Source: a virus. From it: a stretch of 21,982 nucleotides of DNA. Below are positions 9,419 to 16,411 of the stretch, piece by piece. The notes beneath the pieces are model-generated. The model was given only the letters and a program-made list of their open reading frames with translations. It ran no database searches and was not told the DNA's origin. The stretch lies in the IMG/VR virus record IMGVR_UViG_3300035145_002962, positions 1 to 21,982 of that record. One strand, written 5' to 3'. Position 1 is the stretch's first letter; each line of letters begins with the position of its first letter. Made by a program: the position numbers and the translations under genes.

Positions 9419-11457
9419 TATACAATTCTCCCTTTTATATCTTTACCTGGAAATTTCAATTCGAACACCGATGGGTCAATTGATGGGAAAACCATTTTTC
9501 CTTTGGTAGCATTTTTAATATTATATTTGTGTTTAGAATATGCACCACCACATTTGTTAACTATCTCACATTTTGGTACTGATTGTACACCTTCTACTGA
9601 TGCTATGATTAATTCTAATTCAGAAATATTGATTGATTGATTAAATGTCCAATTATCTATGTTAAAGAAATTTTCGATTTCAGTAATACATTCTAATAAT
9701 ACTTCTCTTTTATTATATGAGTTAAATACTCTAATTTCAAAATCAACCCCAACATTAATCACAAATCCATCTAATAGATTTACTCCATCTGTTAACATTC
9801 TATATTCTGATAGATATGTTTTTAGGTTTTCTTTTACTGCTCTATTCATATTAGATAAATTCTTATTAGAATTATATCCAAGAACATATAGATTAATAGC
9901 AAATGGATTGTTTTTTTCATTTGCTGTTCCTTTTTTGTTACCTAAATATTTTTGAAGTTCAGTTTTTAATTCTGTTTCTGTTAAATCTCTATCTTGTAAG
10001 TCCAATACTAATCCTGCGAATTCATCTAATGAGTCTGGAGAAGATAATATTGATGATGGTGAATTATTATCTAATTGTCCATCTGGTGCACAATATGCTT
10101 TTGCTATCCCACCATACTTAGCAGGTAATGTTAATGCTCTTACTTGATAATCTTTTCTTGTTACTGCTCTATTTTGTGAACCAAACATAGCTAAAGCATT
10201 TTCTCTAATCTCATCAATAGTTTCTTCACCTCTACCACCAGTAGAAGGAGCTTCATTATCAACTGCTATTGAGTTTTTACAAAATCTGTAAAGTGATAAT
10301 TCATCATCATCGAACAAAGATAAATCTTCATCAAATTCTATTGCATCAACTTTTGTTAAATCGTTTACAGGTACATTTGCATTAACACCACCACCAGTAA
10401 AATAAGTCACTGTTAGTTCTGTATTAGCAGGTGCTTGTCCATATGATTTTGATTTTAAGAAGTTAGCCGGGTCAAATGATGCACCTAATCTATCTATTGA
10501 GTTACTTAATCCTAATCCTACATTTTTAAAATTTGGTAGAAACGTTTCATCAGATGCAGTAGAATTACCTGCTCCAAAAACTAAAGTTGTTGTATTATCT
10601 GCGTTTACTTGTCTTACAAATCTTCTTGATGTTTTTGTTACTTTTAAAATTTGAGGAACTGTTTCTTTAAATTGTGCTAAATCTTTATCATTAGATTCTA
10701 TATTAGCATAATCAGTATAAACTAATTCTTGTGCTAAGTAAGGAACCTCATACCACTTATTACCATTAGAATCTCTTACATCGTAAATATCTACAACGTT
10801 TGTATCAGATAAATCTATTTTTGAAAATTGTTGTGGAGACCCAAATGATACAGTCACACTTTGTTCTTCAGCTGATATTACATTTACATATTTTTTGATT
10901 AGATAATAAACTGGTTCACTAAATTCGTTTCTTTCATATACACTAACTTCTCTTTCCGTTACATCTGAAAAATCCACTAACTCTGTTGTAATAAAAGTAA
11001 GACCAGTAGAATCAGATGTAATATTCATTCCTTGTTTAATTCTTAATAAATAATTTTCATCCAACTCAAAACGATTATCACCATCATATAAATCACCACT
11101 AGCTTTTCTTTTACTTGGTACAAGTTGATATACGGATAACCTCGTTAATGAAGGTGATGTAACTTTTGGTTTATATCCTAAGAAGTTTGCAAGAGCAACA
11201 ACGTTACTTCTATCTTCAGCTGAATGTAACATCGATTCCTTCAAAGTATCATCAATATAATATCCAAGAACATCTCCTAAGTAGGATGCCATCTCGATGA
11301 ACATCATACCTGGCGATGATTCGTTGAAATCTGAGTAAGTTGTTGGGAAATATGTTTTAGCATATTCAACAAGGTTATCTCTGAATTCAGAAAAATCCTT
11401 ATTAAGATATTTTATATCTCTACCCTTTGTTCTTATGTTTCCTTTATTAAGTGCCAT
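9418..11457 (-). CDS. 6: Baseplate wedge protein, T4 gp6-like (gpJ family)
   Basis: 679 aa, close to T4 gp6 (660 aa). The N-terminus has the gp6 pattern of marine T4-like phages: RDIKYLNKDF, YAKTYFPTTYSDF, SSPGMMFIEMASYLGDVLGYY (about residues 15-67), then LANFLGYKP. The middle carries FTGGGVNANVPV and TRKDYQVRALTLPAKYGG, the latter typical of the gpJ-like core. The C-terminal part (about 560-620) is the gpJ-type domain with FVINVGVDFEIRVFNSYNKR. In T4, gp6 dimers join wedges into the inner baseplate ring and bind gp25 and gp7. The gp25 homologue lies directly upstream, 6 bp away (CAGGGGTAATAATATATG). The assignment is firm. It is expressed late with the rest of the baseplate operon. Confidence 0.95.
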   Translation of the reverse strand: MALNKGNIRTKGRDIKYLNKDFSEFRDNLVEYAKTYFPTTYSDFNESSPGMMFIEMASYLGDVLGYYIDDTLKESMLHSAEDRSNVVALANFLGYKPKVTSPSLTRLSVYQLVPSKRKASGDLYDGDNRFELDENYLLRIKQGMNITSDSTGLTFITTELVDFSDVTEREVSVYERNEFSEPVYYLIKKYVNVISAEEQSVTVSFGSPQQFSKIDLSDTNVVDIYDVRDSNGNKWYEVPYLAQELVYTDYANIESNDKDLAQFKETVPQILKVTKTSRRFVRQVNADNTTTLVFGAGNSTASDETFLPNFKNVGLGLSNSIDRLGASFDPANFLKSKSYGQAPANTELTVTYFTGGGVNANVPVNDLTKVDAIEFDEDLSLFDDDELSLYRFCKNSIAVDNEAPSTGGRGEETIDEIRENALAMFGSQNRAVTRKDYQVRALTLPAKYGGIAKAYCAPDGQLDNNSPSSILSSPDSLDEFAGLVLDLQDRDLTETELKTELQKYLGNKKGTANEKNNPFAINLYVLGYNSNKNLSNMNRAVKENLKTYLSEYRMLTDGVNLLDGFVINVGVDFEIRVFNSYNKREVLLECITEIENFFNIDNWTFNQSINISELELIIASVEGVQSVPKCEIVNKCGGAYSKHKYNIKNATKGKMVFPSIDPSVFELKFPGKDIKGRIV

Positions 11458-11463
11458 ATATTA

Positions 11464-11892
11464 TTACCCCTGTATTGTAAAAGTTACACTATCGGTTTCA
11501 ACGTTATCTCCTACTGAGAATTTTATATCCATTCCTACTTGATTTTTATCCTTCATTTCATCAGTCAATTCAACATTTATTTCATCAATATTGATATATG
11601 GTAACCAAAAGTTTACACTTTCAGTTATTGTATCAACCAACCTATCTTCAAAATCATCTCCTATTTGTTCAAAGATGAGTTCATGTAAACCAGTACCAAA
11701 TTCTGGTTGCATTATTCTTTCACCCTTTGCAGTAAGAAGAAGGTTTCTTAAATTAGTTTTTGCAGCCTCATATGATGTATAGGTAGGTTCAAATATAGAA
11801 CCACCATTAGTAGGATATTGAAAACCATAAGCATGGTTATCAAATTCTACTTCGGTATCCTTTATTATTTTTTTACCTAAAATGTATGCCAC
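11464..11892 (-). CDS. 25: Baseplate wedge protein, T4 gp25-like (gpW family)
   Basis: 142 aa with a GTG start, placed there by GGAGGATAAGAAGTG just upstream; the GGAGG lies at the end of the preceding microprotein gene. Family signature GERIMQPEFGTGLHELIFEQ (57-76) follows the helix YEAAKTNLRNLLLTAK, as in gp25/gpW (lysozyme-like fold without lysozyme activity). T4 gp25 is 132 aa. gp25 forms part of the baseplate inner ring with gp6 and gp7 and helps nucleate sheath assembly. The gene order gp25 then gp6 matches that of contractile tails. Assignment is firm. Confidence 0.95.
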   Translation of the reverse strand: MAYILGKKIIKDTEVEFDNHAYGFQYPTNGGSIFEPTYTSYEAAKTNLRNLLLTAKGERIMQPEFGTGLHELIFEQIGDDFEDRLVDTITESVNFWLPYINIDEINVELTDEMKDKNQVGMDIKFSVGDNVETDSVTFTIQG

Positions 11893-11895
11893 TTC

Positions 11896-12015
11896 TTATC
11901 CTCCACATTGACAGTTTCCACATCCACAATCACCAGAACTTTTCTTTTTTAAAGTTTTGGTAAGAACGAATACTGAAGCTCCCAACATTACTAATATAAT
12001 TAATCCTTGTATCAT
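11896..12015 (-). CDS. 39-aa Cys-rich single-pass membrane microprotein
   Basis: A 39-codon frame whose ATG overlaps the TAA of the 188-aa gene (TAATG) and which ends 3 bp before the GTG of gp25. It therefore sits exactly in the operon with no slack. Sequence: a hydrophobic helix of about 18 residues (MIQGLIILVMLGASVFVL), a basic stretch TKTLKKKSS, then a Gly/Cys tail with four cysteines (GDCGCGNCQCGG). This layout resembles the short FeoB-associated Cys-rich membrane proteins (TM, Lys-rich, CxC..CxC). The Cys tail could bind metal or form disulfides. No function is known to me. Its tight coupling suggests it is translated. Its 3' end carries the strong ribosome-binding site of gp25, so the sequence also serves the next gene. 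Confidence 0.75.
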   Translation of the reverse strand: MIQGLIILVMLGASVFVLTKTLKKKSSGDCGCGNCQCGG

Positions 12016-12581
12016 TATCTTTTAAACTTTTTAACTAATGCAGAGTTATCTCTGTTTAGAATTCTATCTAATCCAGCTAATCCTGTCTGAACACCCAAAC
12101 CATCTTTCTTAGCTCCACTCACTCCAGGCATATCTCCATACCCCATCTGTGCTGCCATTTGAGCCCTCATTCCACCCAATCCGGCTTGTGCTCCTTGTTG
12201 GTTAAATGAAACCGTCTTATCCATAGTTTCATTTACTGGTTGTTGAAATGAATCTAAAATAGATTTTGTTTGTTGTGTACCACCTGCTCTCTGTTCTTTA
12301 GTAAATGGTTTTGTTTTATTTAGTACCTCATTCAAGACGTCATTTTTTGATAATTGTCTTTGAGGTTCTTCTCTTTCTTCTTGTAAAGCAAGTTCTGCTT
12401 GTTTGAATGGGTCTACCTCTGTTATTGTATCCTCTACAATTGTCTGGGTTGGGTTCATTCTACGAGCTACCTCTTCCTCTAATATTTTAGGAAAAGTTTT
12501 TGTTAGAAATTGTTCGTGTCTCTTAGCCACTTCAGCTTCTACTATTGTTTTTATTACTTTTACTAATTTTTTTGAATCCAT
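12015..12581 (-). CDS. Baseplate-operon protein of unknown function (188 aa)
   Basis: 188 aa, charged and probably helical over the first 100 residues (EAEVAKRHEQF, ILEEEVARRMN, AELALQEEREE). A Gln/Gly/Met-rich segment follows (GGMRAQMAAQMGYGDMPG, about 135-152), and the tail is basic (KKFKR). No signal peptide or membrane segment. There is only a weak AT-rich ribosome-binding site. A TATATTTATA element lies 26-35 bp upstream of the start, so this gene may head a transcription unit. The location between the spike module and gp25 suggests a baseplate assembly factor or minor hub component, but I recognise no family. Confidence 0.8.
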   Translation of the reverse strand: MDSKKLVKVIKTIVEAEVAKRHEQFLTKTFPKILEEEVARRMNPTQTIVEDTITEVDPFKQAELALQEEREEPQRQLSKNDVLNEVLNKTKPFTKEQRAGGTQQTKSILDSFQQPVNETMDKTVSFNQQGAQAGLGGMRAQMAAQMGYGDMPGVSGAKKDGLGVQTGLAGLDRILNRDNSALVKKFKR

Positions 12582-12606
12582 TGTAATTTGTTTTCTTTTA
12601 TCTTAA

Positions 12607-12616
12607 TATAAATATA
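12607..12616 (-). promoter_or_regulatory. Candidate late promoter, TATATTTATA
   Basis: On the minus strand the sequence is GATATATTTATATTAAGA, in the 54-bp gap between two structural genes. The ten-base core is identical to three other copies in the window. There is no TTTG 19-21 bp upstream, so it is not a full host-type promoter. Late-promoter function is inferred from the shared core and position. Read on the plus strand the core contains TATAAATA, but no plus-strand gene follows. Confidence 0.5.
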
Positions 12617-12635
12617 TCTTTGTTAGTTTTATGGT

Positions 12636-13568
12636 TTATCTACAATCAACACAACACTTATCTCTTTCTCTAATTAATTCTTCTCGTATTTGTGCTAATG
12701 ATTTATTAATTTCTTTTCCAGCTTTACTCTCTTCAACTATTTCTGCTAAAGTTTTTAAATTTCGTTCAGCTTCTGTAAAGAATCTTTCATTTCCTAATCT
12801 ATCTTTTTGTAATTCAGCATCTAATATAGCTTGTATCTTTTCTTCGTTATTATCAGTAGAACTTAGAAAAGAAGCTAAGTTATTATCAATATCTGCAGAT
12901 TCTCCACTTTGTTGTCCACTTTGTATTGGTGGAAATATACTAATATTTAAATTATCCAAGTCATCATCACTATTACTTTTTGGTAAACCAGGAAAAGGTA
13001 TCTTTGGAATTGTATATGCTGTCCAATTAACTACACCAGGTGCCGCAATAGGTGAAGGGGCAGATGGATATAATGAAGTTGTAAAATACAATCCCTTTAA
13101 AGTTAGTAAATGAATTTGCATAAATAACACCATTGCATTTATAAATGTTAAACAAGATTTTGTTGGGATTTCAAATGGAACATTTGGCCATTTACCTGAA
13201 TCGGTAACTAATGCTTGATTGATTATAAGGTTTTGTACTGCTCCACTTGCAGGTATTGGAGTTACTGGGAATGGTATAAGAGTTGCTCCGGTCCAATATG
13301 CTTTTACCGCTTGACCAACATCTTTTAAAAATGCGTGTTGACCAGGTGTACCCTTACCCAAAGCTTGTAAATGAGCTACTACCATCATTTGAGTAAACAA
13401 AGCTGGATTACCTACCATGACTGGGTTTTTACTTATAAGCTCCCCACCTCGTCTCATACACATATCGTACTCTAATGCAAGTTTAGCAGCATATTGTGCA
13501 AATGAAACAACACCTGTCGGATTGTTCATGTACATTAACATATTTACTTTGAACAAGTTCCAAGACAT
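12636..13568 (-). CDS. Tail/baseplate-associated protein of unknown function (310 aa)
   Basis: 310 aa. The start ATG follows GGAGTAATAAATC; the GGAG overlaps the stop of the spike gene. The N-terminal two thirds are hydrophobic and helix-rich, with two membrane-like stretches (about 50-70 and 139-160, CLTFINAMVLFMQIHLL) and Pro/Gly-rich turns (LIPFPVTPIPASGA). The last 95 residues are acidic and charged, ending CCVDCR with three closely spaced cysteines. There is no clear signal peptide. It sits directly after the gp5-like spike in the operon, which suggests a hub or tail-tip component, perhaps one that contacts membrane. I do not recognise the family. Confidence 0.8.
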   Translation of the reverse strand: MSWNLFKVNMLMYMNNPTGVVSFAQYAAKLALEYDMCMRRGGELISKNPVMVGNPALFTQMMVVAHLQALGKGTPGQHAFLKDVGQAVKAYWTGATLIPFPVTPIPASGAVQNLIINQALVTDSGKWPNVPFEIPTKSCLTFINAMVLFMQIHLLTLKGLYFTTSLYPSAPSPIAAPGVVNWTAYTIPKIPFPGLPKSNSDDDLDNLNISIFPPIQSGQQSGESADIDNNLASFLSSTDNNEEKIQAILDAELQKDRLGNERFFTEAERNLKTLAEIVEESKAGKEINKSLAQIREELIRERDKCCVDCR

Positions 13569-13574
13569 GATTTA

Positions 13575-14858
13575 TTACTCCGTAAAATTAAGTGTAGATT
13601 TTATAGTATCTAATTCTGCTCTAATTGCTTCAAACTCTGCTACATTAAGTGGGCCCTTTGCAGTTGGTCCAGATGGTGTTGCATATATCTGATTTGTTAT
13701 TGCTGTTATTAACTTATCCAATGTTTGAACTAAAGTTTCTCCTCTTGCAAATGGTTCTTTTTGACCTGTGGTTTTTGATTCACCATTATCATTTGTATTT
13801 ACCCAAACATTTCCTTTACCTGTTTTGATATAAAAGTTTGAGTTGTTTCTATCTGTGGTAATGTTTACTTCTCCACCGAAATCTAAATCAGCTCCTTGTT
13901 CTCCATTATCTATTGTAAATTTACCATCAGATATAAATCCATAGTTACCTTTGGAGAAGAACATCATCTCATTTGCTTTAGATGATAAAATTATTCTTTC
14001 TGAATTTATTAGGATTTGGTCTTGACCTACATACTCTTCCGGTAATTCAAATTTAATTGGAGTTGTTTTAAAGTTAGATGAACCACCATCATCAATTAGA
14101 CCTGGCTGAAATGGTATCTTATAATCTTGTGAGGTTATTGCGATTATAGAACCATCTTTATTTAAATCTTCTTCAACTAAATCAAAGGGTTTTAAATTAT
14201 TAAGTGATTCATCGTTTTGCCTGTTTCTTATTATTAAAGAAGGTGAATAACTATTTTCTTCATTGTTATATGCTGAAAATCTTATCGATTGTCCAAACCT
14301 CGATTGAAGAATGGAATCACCTTCATAAAATTTTAATTTATTTACTTGTTGTGGTTCAAAGTGTTCACCTAACTTTGTACTTCTATCACTTGATGAAGAA
14401 CTGTTTGTTGTACCTGTTTGAGATACAGTCGAGTAATCACTACCACCTTTTGATTTTTCAGTTTTACTATAAAGTTGTTTATTAGCATCTATTACAGCCC
14501 CACCTGTGTTTATATCAAGATGAGTATATCTTCGATAATATTTAACATTACCTATGTTATAAATTTCAACAGTTTCCCCAATAAGTGGTAGTTCTAATAA
14601 CGATGGATTTAGTGGTTGATATGTAAATAATTGATTTTCACTACTTGTGTTATCACTTAAAGGTCTGATTATTGCACATCCAACTATATCTGTTTCTTTT
14701 TCAGTATATAATTCTTTAGAATCATCATCTACCTTTAATAACTTGGAATGAGTATCATCTAATATTACATCAACAACAACACCACTACTAATTCTATTAA
14801 TGATTGGTATTTTATTAGTTTGTAAAGAATTGTATGATTGTTGTAATCTTCTACTCAT
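13575..14858 (-). CDS. 5: Baseplate central spike/hub protein, gp5-like, without lysozyme domain
   Basis: 427 aa, starting 8 bp inside the upstream gene. The N-terminal region (about 15-115) looks like the OB-fold of gp5/gpV/VgrG spikes (GVVVDVILDD, VGCAIIRPL, PLIGETVEIYNIG). After a Ser-rich loop (140-161) comes FYEGDSILQSRFGQSIRFSA (177-196) and SPSLIIRNRQ, a pattern I associate with gp5-type proteins of marine phages. A repetitive beta region follows (about 280-356: ILINSERIILSSKANEMMFFS, GGEVNITTD, FYIKTGKGNVWVNT), consistent with a short beta-helix needle. A helical tail ends the protein. T4 gp5 (575 aa) has an internal lysozyme domain; none is visible here. The role is to form the membrane-piercing spike under the tail tube. 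The family call is strong; symbol by analogy. Confidence 0.85.
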   Translation of the reverse strand: MSRRLQQSYNSLQTNKIPIINRISSGVVVDVILDDTHSKLLKVDDDSKELYTEKETDIVGCAIIRPLSDNTSSENQLFTYQPLNPSLLELPLIGETVEIYNIGNVKYYRRYTHLDINTGGAVIDANKQLYSKTEKSKGGSDYSTVSQTGTTNSSSSSDRSTKLGEHFEPQQVNKLKFYEGDSILQSRFGQSIRFSAYNNEENSYSPSLIIRNRQNDESLNNLKPFDLVEEDLNKDGSIIAITSQDYKIPFQPGLIDDGGSSNFKTTPIKFELPEEYVGQDQILINSERIILSSKANEMMFFSKGNYGFISDGKFTIDNGEQGADLDFGGEVNITTDRNNSNFYIKTGKGNVWVNTNDNGESKTTGQKEPFARGETLVQTLDKLITAITNQIYATPSGPTAKGPLNVAEFEAIRAELDTIKSTLNFTE

Positions 14859-15264
14859 CGCTTACCTTTTGTTTTAACTCTTCTATTTCGTTAGTAAGTT
14901 CATCAACTTTATGTTCGTGTTCATCAACAACTTCTTTAGCTGTTTCTTCGAGTTGTTGAAGCAATTGTTCTTTTTCAACATCTGTTAAGAAACCAGTATC
15001 ACCTTCTGATTTATCTTTTGATGCTATCATTCTTTGTGCAATTGCTGCCATTTTGATTAGTGATTCATCATTTCTTACTGAAGTATCAACTAAATCTTTT
15101 ATGATTGGGCCAATAACTGCCATATCACCAGCATGTCTGATGATTTTTTTCATTTCTGCGATTAACTCTGATATCCTTGATTTTTTATTTTGTTGATTAT
15201 CGTAGATATCTTTGAACAATCCACTTAAATCTTTGCCAGGAAATAATTCAAAATTCGTACTCAT
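14851..15264 (-). CDS. First gene of the baseplate operon, coiled-coil protein (137 aa)
   Basis: 137 aa, hydrophilic and helical. Residues about 97-135 form an acidic coiled coil (LLQQLEETAKEVVDEHEHK, ELTNEIEELKQKV). An internal segment (38-60, MKKIIRHAGDMAVIGPIIKD) is more hydrophobic. It overlaps the gp5-like gene by 8 bp (GATGAGTAG), so the two are probably translationally coupled. A TATATTTATA element lies 23-32 bp upstream, directly below a strong terminator, which makes this the likely first gene of the long late operon. It may act as a spike chaperone or small hub component, but no family is recognised. Confidence 0.8.
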   Translation of the reverse strand: MSTNFELFPGKDLSGLFKDIYDNQQNKKSRISELIAEMKKIIRHAGDMAVIGPIIKDLVDTSVRNDESLIKMAAIAQRMIASKDKSEGDTGFLTDVEKEQLLQQLEETAKEVVDEHEHKVDELTNEIEELKQKVSDE

Positions 15265-15286
15265 AATTTTTCCATATTATGTTGTA

Positions 15287-15296
15287 TATAAATATA
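15287..15296 (-). promoter_or_regulatory. Candidate late promoter, TATATTTATA, of the baseplate operon
   Basis: Minus strand CTATATTTATATACAAC, 23 bp upstream of the first baseplate gene and 11 bp below the stem of the preceding terminator. No TTTG is present at the -33 position (that region is the terminator arm). This suggests recognition by a factor needing only the -10 region, as T4 late promoters do with gp55. Confidence 0.55.
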
Positions 15297-15301
15297 GTAA
15301 A

Positions 15302-15327
15302 TAAAAAAACCTCTCCGAAGAGAGGTT
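15302..15327 (-). terminator. Rho-independent terminator with UUCG loop
   Basis: On the minus strand AACCTCTC-TTCG-GAGAGGTT forms a perfect 8-bp stem with the extra-stable cUUCGg tetraloop, followed directly by a T-run. It lies after the small ORF ending at 15334 and before the baseplate operon promoter. Confidence 0.9.
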
Positions 15328-15333
15328 ATGTGG

Positions 15334-15411
15334 TTATTTCTTCGTCTCTTCTTGGAGAGCTTGAAGATGACCTTGATTTGGTTCAAGTGCCATTAAATAT
15401 TCATTGCTCAT
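15334..15411 (-). CDS. Small ORF (25 aa) in an isolated short transcription unit
   Basis: ATG at 15411 has a good ribosome-binding site (AAAGGATTGAT before ATG). The 25-aa product is MSNEYLMALEPNQGHLQALQ followed by EETKK, polar and probably helical. The frame stays open upstream to a GTG at 15504, which would give 56 aa. That GTG lies only a few bases below the expected transcription start, so it would be nearly leaderless. The unit is bounded by a terminator-promoter block above and a UUCG terminator below, giving an RNA of about 200 nt. It could encode a small protein, or the RNA itself may be the product. Function unknown. Confidence 0.45.
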   Translation of the reverse strand: MSNEYLMALEPNQGHLQALQEETKK

Positions 15412-15512
15412 ATCAATCCTTTCTTTTAAAGGTTCAACATATGCAACGTTTGTTTCGGATGCGTTCACTCCACCCGCGACTGTATTGTAAAGACCAGTCC
15501 ACACGGTCTACA

Positions 15513-15522
15513 TATAAATATA
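15513..15522 (-). promoter_or_regulatory. Candidate late promoter, TATATTTATA, of the small unit
   Basis: Minus strand TTTTTATATTTATATGTAGACC. The element merges with the T-run of the preceding terminator, so termination and re-initiation occupy the same 40 bp. No -33 TTTG. It has the same ten-base core as the other three copies. Confidence 0.5.
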
Positions 15523-15550
15523 AAAAACCCCCACATTTCTGTGAGGGTTT
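15523..15550 (-). terminator. Rho-independent terminator with GAAA loop
   Basis: Minus strand AAACCCTCACA-GAAA-TGTGGGGGTTT forms an 11-bp stem with one G-U wobble and a GNRA tetraloop, followed by a T-run. It closes the unit of the 76-aa membrane protein. Confidence 0.9.
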
Positions 15551-15586
15551 AGTTCTTAACGCGTTCTGAAAATTAATAAGTAGTTC

Positions 15587-15817
15587 TTACTTCTTAATTA
15601 TGTGGTAAAGTACGAAAGCACCAACCAGTCCTAATAGACCCTCAGCACTCAAACTTCCTAAAATGCCCATAACGTTATCAACTACTGATACCTCTGGCCA
15701 AAATGGGATGTTTGCACCTTTGAATAATACTTCAAGTACAACTCCTAAGGCGATGATACTAATACCGATTTTTGTTAGTTCATCAGCCCAAGAGCCGATT
15801 TTCTTTAAAAAATCCAT
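15587..15817 (-). CDS. Small two-segment membrane protein (76 aa)
   Basis: The start is placed at ATG 15817 because AAAGGAGAACTAT lies just before it. A longer frame to 15865 adds 16 residues without a better site. The product begins MDFLKKIGSWADELTKIGI and has a first hydrophobic segment at about 17-36 (IGISIIALGVVLEVLF) and a second at about 55-73 (AEGLLGLVGAFVLYHI), with a short basic end (IKK). It lies in its own unit between two terminators. Size and two-segment topology are compatible with a holin-like or other phage membrane protein, but no signature proves it. Confidence 0.75.
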   Translation of the reverse strand: MDFLKKIGSWADELTKIGISIIALGVVLEVLFKGANIPFWPEVSVVDNVMGILGSLSAEGLLGLVGAFVLYHIIKK

Positions 15818-15952
15818 ATAGTTCTCCTTTGTTTTAATTAAGAAAATAACTTTTCCATATTCCAAAACAGCGGATATCCATAAAATAACTATGTAAAGTT
15901 GATAAAAAAAATAGTGAATATATATTGAATCCTCAATTAGAAGTGTATATTG

Positions 15953-15962
15953 ATAAAATATA
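15953..15962 (-). promoter_or_regulatory. Weak promoter-like element TATATTTTAT
   Basis: Directly after the terminator T-run, the minus strand reads TTATATATATTTTATC, which resembles the TATATTTATA core but is not identical. It could drive the 76-aa membrane protein gene, whose start is 136 bp below. The surrounding AT-rich tract makes a chance match likely. Confidence 0.25.
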
Positions 15963-15990
15963 TATAAAAAAACCCCACAATAGTGGGGTT
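15962..15990 (-). terminator. Rho-independent terminator
   Basis: Minus strand AACCCCAC-TATT-GTGGGGTT gives a perfect 8-bp stem followed by seven T. It lies 30 bp after the stop of the 125-aa secreted protein gene. Confidence 0.9.
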
Positions 15991-16019
15991 GAAACTGTAC
16001 TAATCACTTTGAATTACGA

Positions 16020-16397
16020 TTAGGGCATATAACTTGCCAGTTTATTTTCTAAGAACTTAATACGAGCTTTCATTTGTTCGTACTCTATCTGTTCATAAGT
16101 ATAACGAGGTTGTCCTTTAGGTTTAATCCAAACCAACTTTCCTTTGTTATACAAAGCCTTTGTTCCTACATCATCACTCCAATAAGAATGAGTTACTAAT
16201 TTACCATCTTCAGTTTTGATGTATGTTCCTTTTTGGTGTATAGAACCATCTTCGTTAAAAGCTCTATACTCGTAAAGATTGTTGTCTACCTGTGTAATAA
16301 CTTTGGATTGTTGTCCGAAGAGCGGAATGGTACACAGAGAAAATAATAGGATTGCTATTATTTGAACAATCTTTACTTTGAATAATTGTTCATTCAT
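16020..16397 (-). CDS. Secreted protein with signal peptide, MORN_2-like repeats (125 aa)
   Basis: 125 aa. The N-terminus has a basic start, a hydrophobic core (IVQIIAILLFSLCTIPL) and a probable cleavage site near FGQ-QSK (about residue 29), typical of Bacteroidetes signal peptides. The mature part has short Tyr/Gly/Asp repeats (YEYRAFNEDGSIHQKGTY, TEDGKLVTHSYW, ALYNKGKLVWI) reminiscent of MORN_2/YwqK-type repeats. The C-terminal helix is charged (YEQMKARIKFLENKL). The start has a strong GGAGG 4 bp upstream. The gene forms its own unit, with a promoter at 16412-16446 and a terminator at 15962-15990. Periplasmic or cell-surface action is inferred; it could be host-derived. Function unknown. 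Confidence 0.75.
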   Translation of the reverse strand: MNEQLFKVKIVQIIAILLFSLCTIPLFGQQSKVITQVDNNLYEYRAFNEDGSIHQKGTYIKTEDGKLVTHSYWSDDVGTKALYNKGKLVWIKPKGQPRYTYEQIEYEQMKARIKFLENKLASYMP

Positions 16398-16411
16398 AAT
16401 TCCTCCTTTAG

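Noticed and set aside
12607-12616. TATAAATA read on the plus strand as a T4-type late promoter
   Set aside because: The same bases read TATATTTATA on the minus strand, where all genes lie; no plus-strand gene follows any of the four copies.
12631-13113. 160-aa plus-strand open frame
   Set aside because: It lies entirely within the minus-strand 310-aa gene, has low-complexity Ser/Leu composition, and there is no plus-strand operon around it.
15279-15569. 96-aa plus-strand frame
   Set aside because: It crosses two minus-strand terminator hairpins and the promoter elements; the coding pattern belongs to the minus strand.
15818-15865. Longer N-terminus (16 residues) for the 76-aa membrane protein
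   Set aside because: The strong AAAGGAG site stands directly before ATG 15817, and the extension lacks its own site.
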